Positions 8,313-17,215 of a stretch of 64,000 nucleotides of DNA are shown in pieces. Every line of letters begins with the position of its first letter. Position 1 is the first letter of the stretch. The translations under genes were made by a program, and so were the position numbers. The DNA lies in assembly GCF_003610535.1 (NCBI RefSeq), contig NZ_RAPN01000001.1, positions 2,529,320 to 2,593,319 on the forward strand. Reading direction: 5' to 3'. Under the pieces are notes generated by a model. It was not told the origin of the DNA and ran no database searches. It saw only the letters and a program-made list of their open reading frames with translations. The DNA comes from Mangrovibacterium diazotrophicum. GTDB lineage: Bacteria > Bacteroidota > Bacteroidia > Bacteroidales > Prolixibacteraceae.

Positions 8313-10165
8313 CACTTTTCCTGTTGTAAATGGCCGTCGTGCAGATATTGCACGTAGGCTTTTGCAAAATTCATCACCGAATCAGTTTTCGCCGGGGCAT
8401 AGTTATAAAAGAAATCCTGTTTCCGGGTCTCCGTGTTCATAAACCATCCCATCTCGGGCGACATAAATCCCCAGCCTTCGCCCCTGAAATAAAACGCGTA
8501 ACTGTCGTCAACCAGGAAATCCTTCGACAACAGATCGGGTTTGTGCTCCCAGCCCATTTGTTTCACCAACATCGGTGCCAAATCGTTGTGATTCCCAAAC
8601 CGGTCGCTGATAAACGACTGCTTCACCACACCTCCCAGCAAAATCAACGGAATTCGGTAAGTCGCCGGCTCGGTAATATTGGTCGGCCCAGGTTCCAGTG
8701 AGGTGTGGTCGGCTGTGATCACCACCAGGGTGTGATCCCACATCGGTGTTTGCCGCAGCGAATCGATGAAAACACCCAGGCAACTATCGGCGTAAGAAGC
8801 CACATTCAAATAACGATCTGCTTTTTCCACCCCGGGAAACTTATTATAGTTGGGCACATCAAAAGGCTCGTGACTGCTTATATTATAAACGATACTGAAG
8901 AAAGGCTCCTTCTCCTGTTTCAGATCCTCGAACATGCGGGCGTACAGGTATTCGTCGGGCACACCCCACTTTTGTTTCAGGGCCAGCTCGAAAGGGAAAT
9001 CCGTTTTGGAAACGATCTTATCGATTCCCGATTGGATCATCACCGCACGCGTGTTGTAGAAGTTAACGTCACCCCCGTAATAGAAAGACATGTTGTAGCC
9101 TCGGTCGGCGAAGTATTTCGGGAAATAATCAAGCTTACTCATCTTGTCGGGAAAAGCTAAAACCGTTGTTCTGCTCATATCCGACGGCCGGCCACCAATC
9201 AGGGCCGAAATACCCTTATCCGAGCGGTTGCCGGTTGAATAAAACGAGTTGAACGCAATCCCCTCTTTGCAAAACTCGTTCAAGCGAGGCGTCACATTGG
9301 GTAGCCCGCCCAGCGGTTCAATCACCTTGTTTGAAAAGCTTTCCAACAATACAACCACCACATTGGTCGGCTTTCCGACAACCGGCTGAATGATTTGCGG
9401 AGCTTTCAAACCAACTTTATCGTGTGCCTTCAGAATAGCTTCCGCCTCTTCATCCGACATATAATTCACCTCAACCTGGGCCTTTTTATTCTTCATCACA
9501 TCACTCATGAAGTTCCAGAAGTAATTATATGCAAACTGGTTGGCCTCCAGGTGATCGCTAAAATAAACTTTGCTGTGATTCAAGGGTGCCCGATCGAAAC
9601 CACCGCGAATCGGGATAATCAGCGCAGCCGTTAATACAAGCATCACCGGAATTCCCCACCATTGCAGGCGGAATTTGGCCATCTTCCACGCTGGCAACAA
9701 GCGGGTGAAACTCCAGAAACCGAGCCACACGATACCGCCCCACAAAACGGGAAACAGAATCAGTTGCCACCAGCTCATGGATGCGTAAATTCCCCCGGGA
9801 GTTTCCAGGTACATCAGCAGCTGCGCATTCAAACGGCTCCCCCAAGCCGGGTACACCCCCGCGTCGGACAATCCGAGTACCGTTAAAAAGATAAGAACGG
9901 CAAGCGTATAATATTTAATAAGGTACGAACTAAATCGACTTGTGAAGACAAATCCCAGGCTGAAAATAAGCCCGGGCATCATGCTGAAATAACCGGCAAC
10001 CGACAAGTCCATGATGATACCATGACTGAAGATTCCCCAAAAGTCGGCCGATGGTAAGCCGGAAACAGCGTGATAATTATAAACGACAAAGAATACTTTT
10101 AAAGCCGTAAAAAAGAGTACCCAAAACAGGTAATATTTCAAAAAAGCGAAAAATACTTTTCTCAT
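8312..10165 (-). CDS. LTA synthase family protein (sulfatase-superfamily phosphoglycerol/phosphoethanolamine transferase)
   Basis: A 617-aa membrane enzyme with about five N-terminal transmembrane segments (residues 1-190) and an extracytoplasmic alkaline-phosphatase-like domain. Visible motifs are VVVLLESFSN (metal ligand Glu), the nucleophile loop STGNRSDKGISALIGG, YYGGDVNFYN, NISSHEPF and VVITADHT. In Bacteroidota relatives, to my knowledge, the nucleophile is usually Thr in an R-T-D context; here it is Ser315. Homologues move glycerol-phosphate or phosphoethanolamine onto glycans or lipid A. It is the first gene of a two-gene operon with the lipid kinase, overlapping it by one base. Two tandem TAATTTTG elements lie upstream. 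Confidence 0.88.
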   Translation of the reverse strand: MRKVFFAFLKYYLFWVLFFTALKVFFVVYNYHAVSGLPSADFWGIFSHGIIMDLSVAGYFSMMPGLIFSLGFVFTSRFSSYLIKYYTLAVLIFLTVLGLSDAGVYPAWGSRLNAQLLMYLETPGGIYASMSWWQLILFPVLWGGIVWLGFWSFTRLLPAWKMAKFRLQWWGIPVMLVLTAALIIPIRGGFDRAPLNHSKVYFSDHLEANQFAYNYFWNFMSDVMKNKKAQVEVNYMSDEEAEAILKAHDKVGLKAPQIIQPVVGKPTNVVVVLLESFSNKVIEPLGGLPNVTPRLNEFCKEGIAFNSFYSTGNRSDKGISALIGGRPSDMSRTTVLAFPDKMSKLDYFPKYFADRGYNMSFYYGGDVNFYNTRAVMIQSGIDKIVSKTDFPFELALKQKWGVPDEYLYARMFEDLKQEKEPFFSIVYNISSHEPFDVPNYNKFPGVEKADRYLNVASYADSCLGVFIDSLRQTPMWDHTLVVITADHTSLEPGPTNITEPATYRIPLILLGGVVKQSFISDRFGNHNDLAPMLVKQMGWEHKPDLLSKDFLVDDSYAFYFRGEGWGFMSPEMGWFMNTETRKQDFFYNYAPAKTDSVMNFAKAYVQYLHDGHLQQEK

Positions 10166-10197
10166 TCGATAACATAATTTTGGAAAAGTGCGACCGG

Positions 10198-10213
10198 CAA
10201 AATTACAAAATTA
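10198..10213 (-). promoter_or_regulatory. two tandem -7 elements (TAATTTTG, minus strand)
   Basis: CAAAATTACAAAATTA on the plus strand is two adjacent reverse copies of TAnnTTTG, 33-48 nt ahead of the LTA-synthase-like start at 10165. Confidence 0.45.
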
Positions 10214-10255
10214 TTCGTCTTTCGTCACCTGCTTTGTAATTGTTAACATGTCCCG

Positions 10256-11050
10256 CTATTTAAACGCACCCAGCCCAAACAAAGCGAAATCATATTTAAT
10301 CGGGTCGTTCGGATCAAATTGCCGAAGTCGTTCCGACACTTCCAACACCGCTTTCCAATCGTCCTGTTTCCGCTCCAGCAAGCCGAGCTGCCGGGCTTGC
10401 TTGCTGGTGTGCACATCCAAGGGCAACAATAGAGCCGACATCGGGATACCATCCCAAATGCCAAAATCCACACCGGCATCATCCTTCCGAACCATCCAGC
10501 GCAGGTACATATTCAACCGCTTGGCCGATGCATTTTTGTCGATATTAGCAATATGCTTTTGAGTGCGACTCTCGCCGGCAACCTCGAAAAACACCTTTCG
10601 AAAATAGCGCAGCGCCCCCGCTACCGTGTCGTCCTGTTGAAAACCGGTCGCAAATACAGCTTCGAGTCCGCCGTGATTTTGATAGATATTCTTCAGCGAA
10701 CGCAGAAAGTAAATGCAGTCTACGCCATTGAATGTGCGATGCTTAAACCCATCAAAATGCAGCCACTCATCTTCCGAAGTATTTAGTAGAAATGCATACG
10801 GATCGTGATCCATCGCCTCCATCAGCCACTTGCCATTTCTAATAATCGTGGGCCGCTGTCCCCAGGCAATGGTCGCCGCCAGGAAACCGGCAATTTCGAT
10901 ATTCTCCTTTTGTGCAAACTGCCGCGGAATTTGTATCGGGTCGGTTTCAATAAAATCGGGACAATTATATTGAAGGGTTTTCTCCTCCAGCAGGTCGTAG
11001 ATTTCTGTATCACTTAAACGGGGAGCAGAGAAGTGGTCATTTATGGTCAT
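10256..11050 (-). CDS. TIGR02757 family protein (DUF2400)
   Basis: A 264-aa soluble protein of a family widespread in Bacteroidota and some Firmicutes, with no known biochemical role. Recognisable segments are the N-terminal YDLLEEKTLQYNCPDFIETDPIQIPRQF, EIAGFLAATIAWGQR (about residues 53-67), CIYFLRSLKNIY, AKRLNMYLRWMVRKDD and the C-terminal LDVHTSKQARQLGLL. The last two resemble the pattern of HhH-GPD DNA glycosylases, a distant similarity often noted for this family. It is transcribed alone, divergent from valS across a 317-nt region rich in dyads. Confidence 0.85.
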   Translation of the reverse strand: MTINDHFSAPRLSDTEIYDLLEEKTLQYNCPDFIETDPIQIPRQFAQKENIEIAGFLAATIAWGQRPTIIRNGKWLMEAMDHDPYAFLLNTSEDEWLHFDGFKHRTFNGVDCIYFLRSLKNIYQNHGGLEAVFATGFQQDDTVAGALRYFRKVFFEVAGESRTQKHIANIDKNASAKRLNMYLRWMVRKDDAGVDFGIWDGIPMSALLLPLDVHTSKQARQLGLLERKQDDWKAVLEVSERLRQFDPNDPIKYDFALFGLGAFK

Positions 11051-11367
11051 TCTGTGGTCATTAAGTTGTCATTTTCTTTCGCGGCAAATGACGATCGCAA
11101 TTCCGCGTTCAACCTTGCGCAAATTCCCTGCTTATAAATTTATTTTCCTAAGCAGAAAAAAAAATCGGCACCGCAGGGAATTTCAAAGTGCTGCGCACTG
11201 TCTTTAACTTTGCCAAATAAACAGAGAGCATTCCGGAATGTTGAGCCCAAATCAGTCGAGGGTTAATTAGCAGAACTTCGCCCCTGCGGATAACCTCATA
11301 TTCGTCAAACTTTTATATTTTTGCAGCCTCTAATAAATACAACCGAAATACACAATTAATAGATACG
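11051..11367. promoter_or_regulatory. 317-nt divergent region with competing inverted repeats upstream of valS
   Basis: AAATTCCCTGC (11121-11131) is perfectly complementary to GCAGGGAATTT (11173-11183). Inside it, CTGCTTA (11128-11134) is complementary to TAAGCAG (11149-11155). The two stems share CTGC and exclude each other. Downstream are a second -7-like TAACTTTG at 11205-11212, a perfect palindrome CATTCCGGAATG at 11229-11240, and the valS -7 element at 11316-11323. No T-box features (specifier loop, T-box sequence) are present. Confidence 0.45.
11316..11323 (+). promoter_or_regulatory. -7 promoter element of valS (TATTTTTG)
   Basis: TAnnTTTG match 44 nt before the valS start codon. Confidence 0.5.
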
Positions 11368-13989
11368 ATGGAGATTCCCAGCAAGTATAATCCGGCCGAA
11401 GTTGAAGACAAATGGTATAAGTATTGGATGGATCAGCGTTTTTTCCACTCTGTTCCCGACGAACGTGAACCTTACACGATTGTCATTCCGCCGCCAAACG
11501 TAACCGGTGTGTTGCACATGGGGCACATGCTTAACAATACCATTCAGGACATCCTGACCCGTCGTGCGCGCATGTTGGGCAAGAATGCCTGCTGGGTTCC
11601 CGGAACAGACCACGCCTCGATTGCCACCGAAGCCAAAGTGGTTAATAAATTGAAGGAGCAAGGAATCTCGAAAACGGATTTGACTCGCGAAGAGTTTTTG
11701 GAACACGCCTGGGAATGGACCCACAAACATGGTGGCATCATCCTGGAGCAGCTAAAAAAACTGGGCGCTTCGTGCGACTGGGATCGTACCTGTTTCACCA
11801 TGGACGAGAAACGCAGCGAATCGGTTATCAAAGTATTTGTTGACCTGTATAAAAAAGACCTGATTTACCGAGGCGTACGCATGGTAAACTGGGACCCGGC
11901 TGCTAAAACGGCATTGTCTGACGAAGAAGTTATTTACAAAGAGCAAAGCGGAAAACTTTATTACCTGCGTTACAAAGTTGAAGGTGAAGACGATTACGCA
12001 GTCATTGCAACCACCCGCCCCGAAACGATTTTTGGTGATACGGCGGTTTGTGTAAATCCGAACGATGAAAAAACAGCTCGTTTCCGCGGAAAGAAACTGA
12101 TTGTGCCGATTGTAAACCGCGTAGTTCCGGTTATCGAGGACGATTATGTTGACATGGAATTCGGTACCGGTTGTTTGAAAGTTACTCCGGCTCACGATGT
12201 GAATGACTACATGCTGGGTGAAAAATACCAACTCGAAAGTATCGACATTTTCAACGACAACGGTACGTTGAATGCGCACGGACTTCACTACGACGGCAAA
12301 GACCGTTTCGATGTGCGTAAAGCAATTGAGCAGGAACTAATCGACAAAGATTTGATGGAGAAAACCGAAGCCTACAATAATAAAGTAGGTTGTTCGGAGC
12401 GTACCGGTGTGCCGATCGAACCAAAGCTTTCAACCCAATGGTTCCTGAAGATGGAAGACCTGGCGAAACCCGCTTTGAGCGCCGTAATGGACGACATCAT
12501 TAAGTTTGTTCCCGAGAAATTCAAAAATACATACCGCCACTGGATGGAGAACATCCGCGACTGGAACATCTCACGTCAATTGTGGTGGGGACACCAGATT
12601 CCGGCTTACTACCTGCCCAACGGCACCTTCGTAGTTGCCGAGACTGCAGAAAAAGCGCTGGAACTGGCACAGGCAAAACAACCGGAGCTGAAACTGGAAG
12701 ATTTGCGTCAAGATGAAGACTGTCTGGACACCTGGTTCTCGAGCTGGTTGTGGCCGATCTCCGTTTTCGACGGTATCAACAACCCTGAAAACAACGAAAT
12801 ACAATATTATTACCCAACCAACGACCTGGTTACCGGTCCGGATATCATTTTCTTTTGGGTGGCCCGCATGATCGTTTCGGGTTACGAATACCGTCAGGAG
12901 CCTTGCTTCAAAAACGTGTACTTCACCGGTATTGTGCGCGACAAGTTGGGACGCAAAATGTCGAAGCAGCTGGGTAACTCACCCGATCCGCTCGACCTGA
13001 TTGCCAGCTATGGCGCCGACGGTGTTCGTGTAGGGATGATGCTTTGCTCGCCTGCGGGTGGCGACTTACTGTTCGACGAAAGTCTGCCGCAACAAGGTGC
13101 CGGATTCGTCACCAAAATGTGGAACTCGTTCCGCCTGGTGAAAGGCTGGGAAGTTGACAACACAATCCCTCAACCGGAACATTCAAAAATCGCTATCGAG
13201 TGGTTCCGGCAAAAGTTCAGCCAGATTGTTGAGCAAACCGACGATCACTTCGACAAGTTCCGCATCTCGGACGCGTTGATGAACGCCTACACGGCTGTTC
13301 GCGACGAGTTCTCCGGATGGTTACTCGAACTGGTTAAACCGGCTTACCAACAACCGATCGACGGAAAAACTTACGGCGAACTGATTGACATCTTCGATGA
13401 GGTTTTACGCTTCATCCATCCGTTTATGCCGTTCGTGAGCGAGGAAATCTGGCAGTACCTGAAAGAGCGCAAAGAAGGCGAAAGTATCATGATCAGCAGC
13501 TGGCCGAAATCAACCGGCTACGACGCTGCCTTCCTGCAAAAGTTCGAAGATGCGAAAGAAGTTATTTCGGGTATCCGCAACATCCGCACGAAAAACAACA
13601 TTGCCAACAAAGACACTTTAGAGCTGGCCGTTCTTCCGGGTGACAAAGGCTACAATGCCGATTTAAATTCAGTGGTTAGCAAACTCGGAAACTTGTCAGG
13701 CTACAACGAGGTTAGCACTGAAGTAGGCGGAGCCGGTTCATTCCTGGTTAAATCGAGTACTTATTTTGTACCACTAGGCGAGCTGGTTGATGTTGAAGAA
13801 GAACTGAAAAAGTTGGAAGAAGAGCTGAAATACACCAAAGGTTTCCTGAAATCGGTGATGGGCAAGCTGAGCAACGAACGTTTTGTTGCCGGAGCGCCGG
13901 AAGCTGTCGTGGCAAAAGAACGCGCCAAACAAGCCGATGCTGAAGCCAAGATAAAAGTTTTGGAAGAGCAAATTGCGAAGCTGAAATAA
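11368..13989 (+). CDS. valS: valyl-tRNA synthetase
   Basis: The 873-aa class Ia synthetase charges tRNA-Val and edits mischarged threonine. HMGH (HIGH signature) is at residues 50-53 in [13 protein letters not shown]. The editing (CP1) domain shows [13 protein letters not shown] and [10 protein letters not shown]. The catalytic loop [14 protein letters not shown] starts at Lys530; KMSKQ in place of KMSKS is typical of this group. The anticodon-binding domain follows, and the last 65 residues form the Val-specific coiled coil ([18 protein letters not shown]). Length is normal. The gene stands alone between its own promoter and a strong terminator. Confidence 0.98.
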   Translation: MEIPSKYNPAEVEDKWYKYWMDQRFFHSVPDEREPYTIVIPPPNVTGVLHMGHMLNNTIQDILTRRARMLGKNACWVPGTDHASIATEAKVVNKLKEQGISKTDLTREEFLEHAWEWTHKHGGIILEQLKKLGASCDWDRTCFTMDEKRSESVIKVFVDLYKKDLIYRGVRMVNWDPAAKTALSDEEVIYKEQSGKLYYLRYKVEGEDDYAVIATTRPETIFGDTAVCVNPNDEKTARFRGKKLIVPIVNRVVPVIEDDYVDMEFGTGCLKVTPAHDVNDYMLGEKYQLESIDIFNDNGTLNAHGLHYDGKDRFDVRKAIEQELIDKDLMEKTEAYNNKVGCSERTGVPIEPKLSTQWFLKMEDLAKPALSAVMDDIIKFVPEKFKNTYRHWMENIRDWNISRQLWWGHQIPAYYLPNGTFVVAETAEKALELAQAKQPELKLEDLRQDEDCLDTWFSSWLWPISVFDGINNPENNEIQYYYPTNDLVTGPDIIFFWVARMIVSGYEYRQEPCFKNVYFTGIVRDKLGRKMSKQLGNSPDPLDLIASYGADGVRVGMMLCSPAGGDLLFDESLPQQGAGFVTKMWNSFRLVKGWEVDNTIPQPEHSKIAIEWFRQKFSQIVEQTDDHFDKFRISDALMNAYTAVRDEFSGWLLELVKPAYQQPIDGKTYGELIDIFDEVLRFIHPFMPFVSEEIWQYLKERKEGESIMISSWPKSTGYDAAFLQKFEDAKEVISGIRNIRTKNNIANKDTLELAVLPGDKGYNADLNSVVSKLGNLSGYNEVSTEVGGAGSFLVKSSTYFVPLGELVDVEEELKKLEEELKYTKGFLKSVMGKLSNERFVAGAPEAVVAKERAKQADAEAKIKVLEEQIAKLK

Positions 13990-14011
13990 TCGGCTACAAA
14001 ACAATATTTTC

Positions 14012-14044
14012 AAAAGCCTTCTGTTTTACAGAGGGCTTTTTTGT
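14012..14044 (+). terminator. valS terminator
   Basis: AAAAGCCTTCTG (14012-14023) pairs with CAGAGGGCTTTT (14029-14040) with one G-T wobble, followed by TTTTTTG. Confidence 0.85.
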
Positions 14045-14076
14045 TTGCAACAACAAGCAATTTCCGAAAGTCTGTT

Positions 14077-14084
14077 TATTTTTG
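14077..14084 (+). promoter_or_regulatory. -7 promoter element (TATTTTTG)
   Basis: TAnnTTTG match 26 nt before the glutamine synthetase start, just after the valS terminator. Confidence 0.5.
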
Positions 14085-14109
14085 ACACAGCAATATTAAT
14101 CATGCAATC

Positions 14110-15591
14110 ATGCTAGTACACCCAAACCCACTGGTACAGTATCTACAGAAACCAGCCTCTGAATTCACGAAAGAAGACCTGATCCGTTACATTGAAGAAC
14201 GCCAGATTGAGATGGTGAATTTTAGATATACTGCTGAAGACGGGAAACTGAAAACCATCAATTTCATGATTACCAGCGTGGAAGAGCTGGACATGATTTT
14301 GACCTCAGGAGAACGGGTGGACGGAAGCAGCATTTTTTCGTTTCTACCGACCAACAACAGCGACCTCTACCTGGTTCCGCGCTACAAAACAGCGTTCATC
14401 AACCCATTTTCGGAGATTCCGTCAATCGACATTCTCTGCTCTTTTTACGGGCCCGATGGTGAGCCGCTGGAAAGTTCGCCGGTTTACATCCTGCGCAAAG
14501 CCCGCAACCAGTTCAACAAATCCACCGGTATGACCATTAAGCTGATGGCCGAGCTGGAGTATTACGTGATAAGCGACATTGATGAACGGACGGTGATTGC
14601 AGAAAACGGCTACCAAAGTGCAGAGCCTTATTCTGCTCATGAAACGCTGCGGGTTGAAGCCTTAAAACTAATTGCCAAGTGCGGCGGCAAGGTTCGCTTT
14701 GGGCACGCTGAAACTGGAAACTTTATCTACAACCGAAAATTATACGAGCAACACGAGATTGAATTCTCGGTGGGCGATCCGGAGGATGCTGCCGACCAGC
14801 TCGCCGTGGCCAAATGGATCTTGCGCATGTTGGGATTGAAGTACAATGTCAATGTCACCTTCATCCCAAAAATAGCATTGAACCAGCCGGGTAGCGGCCT
14901 GCATATTCATTTCATGGTTGAGCACGCCGGCAAGAACGTGCTGATTGATCAGGAAAACCTGACGACGACCAGTTTGAAAATGATTGGCGGTATTTTGGAT
15001 CTGGCACCCGCCTTGTGTGCGTTCGCCAACCCAACACCGGTGTCGTTTCTGCGCCTGATGAGCGGACAGGAAACCCCCAACCAGGTTTGCTGGGGCATCC
15101 AGAACCGATCCACGTTGATTCGTGTTCCTCTGGGCTGGAACCGCATGGAGTCCCTTTCGGCACATGCCAACCAGAATGCTGAAACGGTGATCGACCAAAC
15201 CTTCCGCCAAACCCTGGAATACCGCGGAGCCGACGGATCGGCAAACCCTTACCTTTTGGTGGCAGCCCTGATCATGTGCGCCTTGTCCGGCCTCATGAAC
15301 ACCGAATCTGTAAAAAAAGCAGACCAGCTGAAAACCGACGAGAACCTTTTCTCGCCCGAATTAGAATCGGACTTTAGTTTTCTGCCTACCTCCTGCGAAC
15401 AAGCGGCACAGCAATTGGAGGAACAGCGGAAGTTTTTTGAAGCCGACCAGGTTTTCCCGAAACCGATCATCGATCACACGATCGCGAAACTTCGTTCATT
15501 CAACGACAAAGAGCTGATCAACAATTTCAAAACATACGGCGAAAACCAGGAATTTGTCAAGCTGGTTGAAAGCTACCTTCATTTTATGTAA
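14110..15591 (+). CDS. glutamine synthetase family protein (GlnA type)
   Basis: A 493-aa member of the glutamine synthetase superfamily, which joins glutamate and ammonia using ATP. The beta-grasp N-domain (VNFRYTAEDGKLKTINFMI) is followed by GERVDGSSIFSF, the metal-binding ELEYYVIS (about residues 143-150), GSGLHIHFMVE for the ATP/His metal site (about residues 258-268) and the glutamate-binding NRSTLIRVP (about 330-338). A classical adenylylation-site tyrosine context is not evident. It lies 25 nt before glmM and probably shares a transcript with it. Bacteroidota often carry several GS paralogues, so whether this is the main ammonia-assimilating enzyme is uncertain. Confidence 0.9.
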   Translation: MLVHPNPLVQYLQKPASEFTKEDLIRYIEERQIEMVNFRYTAEDGKLKTINFMITSVEELDMILTSGERVDGSSIFSFLPTNNSDLYLVPRYKTAFINPFSEIPSIDILCSFYGPDGEPLESSPVYILRKARNQFNKSTGMTIKLMAELEYYVISDIDERTVIAENGYQSAEPYSAHETLRVEALKLIAKCGGKVRFGHAETGNFIYNRKLYEQHEIEFSVGDPEDAADQLAVAKWILRMLGLKYNVNVTFIPKIALNQPGSGLHIHFMVEHAGKNVLIDQENLTTTSLKMIGGILDLAPALCAFANPTPVSFLRLMSGQETPNQVCWGIQNRSTLIRVPLGWNRMESLSAHANQNAETVIDQTFRQTLEYRGADGSANPYLLVAALIMCALSGLMNTESVKKADQLKTDENLFSPELESDFSFLPTSCEQAAQQLEEQRKFFEADQVFPKPIIDHTIAKLRSFNDKELINNFKTYGENQEFVKLVESYLHFM

Positions 15592-15615
15592 TCAAACAGA
15601 CAAACACTATTTCAT

Positions 15616-16998
15616 ATGACTCTGATTAAATCAATATCCGGGATTCGCGGAACCATTGGCGGCAAACCGGGAGAAGGCCTCTCCCCTCTTGATGTCGTGA
15701 AATTTACCGCATCGTATGCCAAATGGCTAACCGGCGTTTCCGGCGCAAAAAAATGTAAAGTGGTCGTGGGCCGCGACGCCCGTATCAGCGGCGAGATGGT
15801 TAATGCCCTGGTTTGTGCAACGCTCTCCGGAATGGGAATCGACGTGGTAAACCTGGGACTGGCAACAACCCCGACCACAGAAATTGCCGTTACAACCGAG
15901 CAAGCCGATGGCGGAATCATTCTGACAGCCAGCCACAACCCCAAACAATGGAACGCGCTGAAGCTTCTGAATGCGAAAGGTGAATTCATTTCCGCAGCCG
16001 ACGGAGCTGCCATTTTAAAATATGCCGAAGAGGAAAGCTTCTCATTTGCAGAAGTTGACGACCTGGGTCGCATGACCGAAAAAGACTACACGGCTGAACA
16101 TGTTCGTCAGGTCCTGGCGTTAGATCTTGTTGATGTTGAAGCCGTAAAAGCGGCCAACTTCAGCGTTGCTTTCGATGCTGTCAACTCAGTGGGTGGAATC
16201 GCCATTCCCGCGCTGCTCGAAGCAATGGGTGTGAAAAACATTGTACCGATTAACGAAGAGCCAACCGGACACTTTGCGCACGTTCCCGAACCGCTGCCAG
16301 AAAACCTGGTTGAAACCTGTGCCATTGTAAAAGAAAAGCAGGTTGATGTTTGTTTCGTGGTTGACCCAGACGTGGATCGTTTGTCGATCATTAGCGAAGA
16401 CGGCAGCATGTTCAACGAGGAATATACTTTAGTAGCCGTGGCCGATTACGTACTTTCGAAAACACCCGGAAACACCGTCTCAAACATGTCGTCGAGCCGG
16501 GCGTTGCGGGTGATCACTGAAAAACACGGAAGCAGCTACACTGCATCGGCCGTTGGAGAAGTGAATGTCGTTACCGCGATGAAAGCAACGAATGCTGTAA
16601 TTGGAGGAGAAGGAAACGGCGGAGTGATCTACCCGGCGAGCCACAATGGCCGCGACGCTTTAGTCGGCATTGCCTTGTTCCTGACACAACTTGCGAAGTC
16701 GGGTTTGAAATGTTCGGAACTGCGCAAAACATACCCTGACTATTTCATTTCGAAAAACAAGATTGAGTTGACGCCCGAAATCGAAGTCGACAAGATCCTG
16801 GAGAAAATGGAAGCGCTTTACGCCAATGAGCAAGTCAGCACCGTTGACGGCGTAAAAATCGACTTCCCCGACGAGTGGGTGCACCTGCGAAAATCGAATA
16901 CCGAGCCCATTATTCGGATTTACGCTGAATCGACCTCGCCTGACAAGGCTGATACACTCGCCCAGAAGATCATAACGGATATCAAAAACCAGTTATAA
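15616..16998 (+). CDS. glmM: phosphoglucosamine mutase
   Basis: The 460-aa enzyme of the alpha-D-phosphohexomutase family converts glucosamine-6-phosphate to glucosamine-1-phosphate for peptidoglycan and LPS. The phosphoserine loop TASHNP places the catalytic Ser at residue 106. The Mg-binding loop is DPDVDRLSII, the sugar-binding loop GEGNGGVIYP, and the phosphate-binding loop RKSNTEPIIRIYAES at the C-terminus. All four domains are complete. A phosphomannomutase/phosphoglucomutase role cannot be excluded from motifs alone, but the TLIKSISGIRGTIGG start fits the GlmM-like group in Bacteroidota. It is preceded closely by glutamine synthetase; glutamine is the amino donor for the previous step of the same pathway. 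Confidence 0.88.
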   Translation: MTLIKSISGIRGTIGGKPGEGLSPLDVVKFTASYAKWLTGVSGAKKCKVVVGRDARISGEMVNALVCATLSGMGIDVVNLGLATTPTTEIAVTTEQADGGIILTASHNPKQWNALKLLNAKGEFISAADGAAILKYAEEESFSFAEVDDLGRMTEKDYTAEHVRQVLALDLVDVEAVKAANFSVAFDAVNSVGGIAIPALLEAMGVKNIVPINEEPTGHFAHVPEPLPENLVETCAIVKEKQVDVCFVVDPDVDRLSIISEDGSMFNEEYTLVAVADYVLSKTPGNTVSNMSSSRALRVITEKHGSSYTASAVGEVNVVTAMKATNAVIGGEGNGGVIYPASHNGRDALVGIALFLTQLAKSGLKCSELRKTYPDYFISKNKIELTPEIEVDKILEKMEALYANEQVSTVDGVKIDFPDEWVHLRKSNTEPIIRIYAESTSPDKADTLAQKIITDIKNQL

Positions 16999-17003
16999 AA
17001 CAC

Positions 17004-17032
17004 AAAGCCGGCCACTCGCCGGCTTTCTTTTT
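17004..17032 (+). terminator. glmM terminator
   Basis: Perfect 9-bp stem AAAGCCGGC (17004-17012)/GCCGGCTTT (17018-17026), 5-nt loop, then CTTTTT. Confidence 0.9.
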
Positions 17033-17215
17033 GGCATATTAATTGCATTTAACAAAACTTCGATAAACGCAATTCCTGTTAATCCACTGGGATAAAACCC
17101 AATTCGAAAAATTTGTTAAGGTTTCATAAACAGTATGAAAATATATCTTATGTAACGACCTGCTTTCTTAACTTTATTTACCGAACAGAAAACCTAAAAA
17201 TCTAACAAAGCCGAT

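Noticed and set aside
11051-11367. T-box riboswitch upstream of valS
   Set aside because: No specifier stem with a valine codon, no T-box sequence and no terminator before the gene. T-boxes are also not typical of this phylum.
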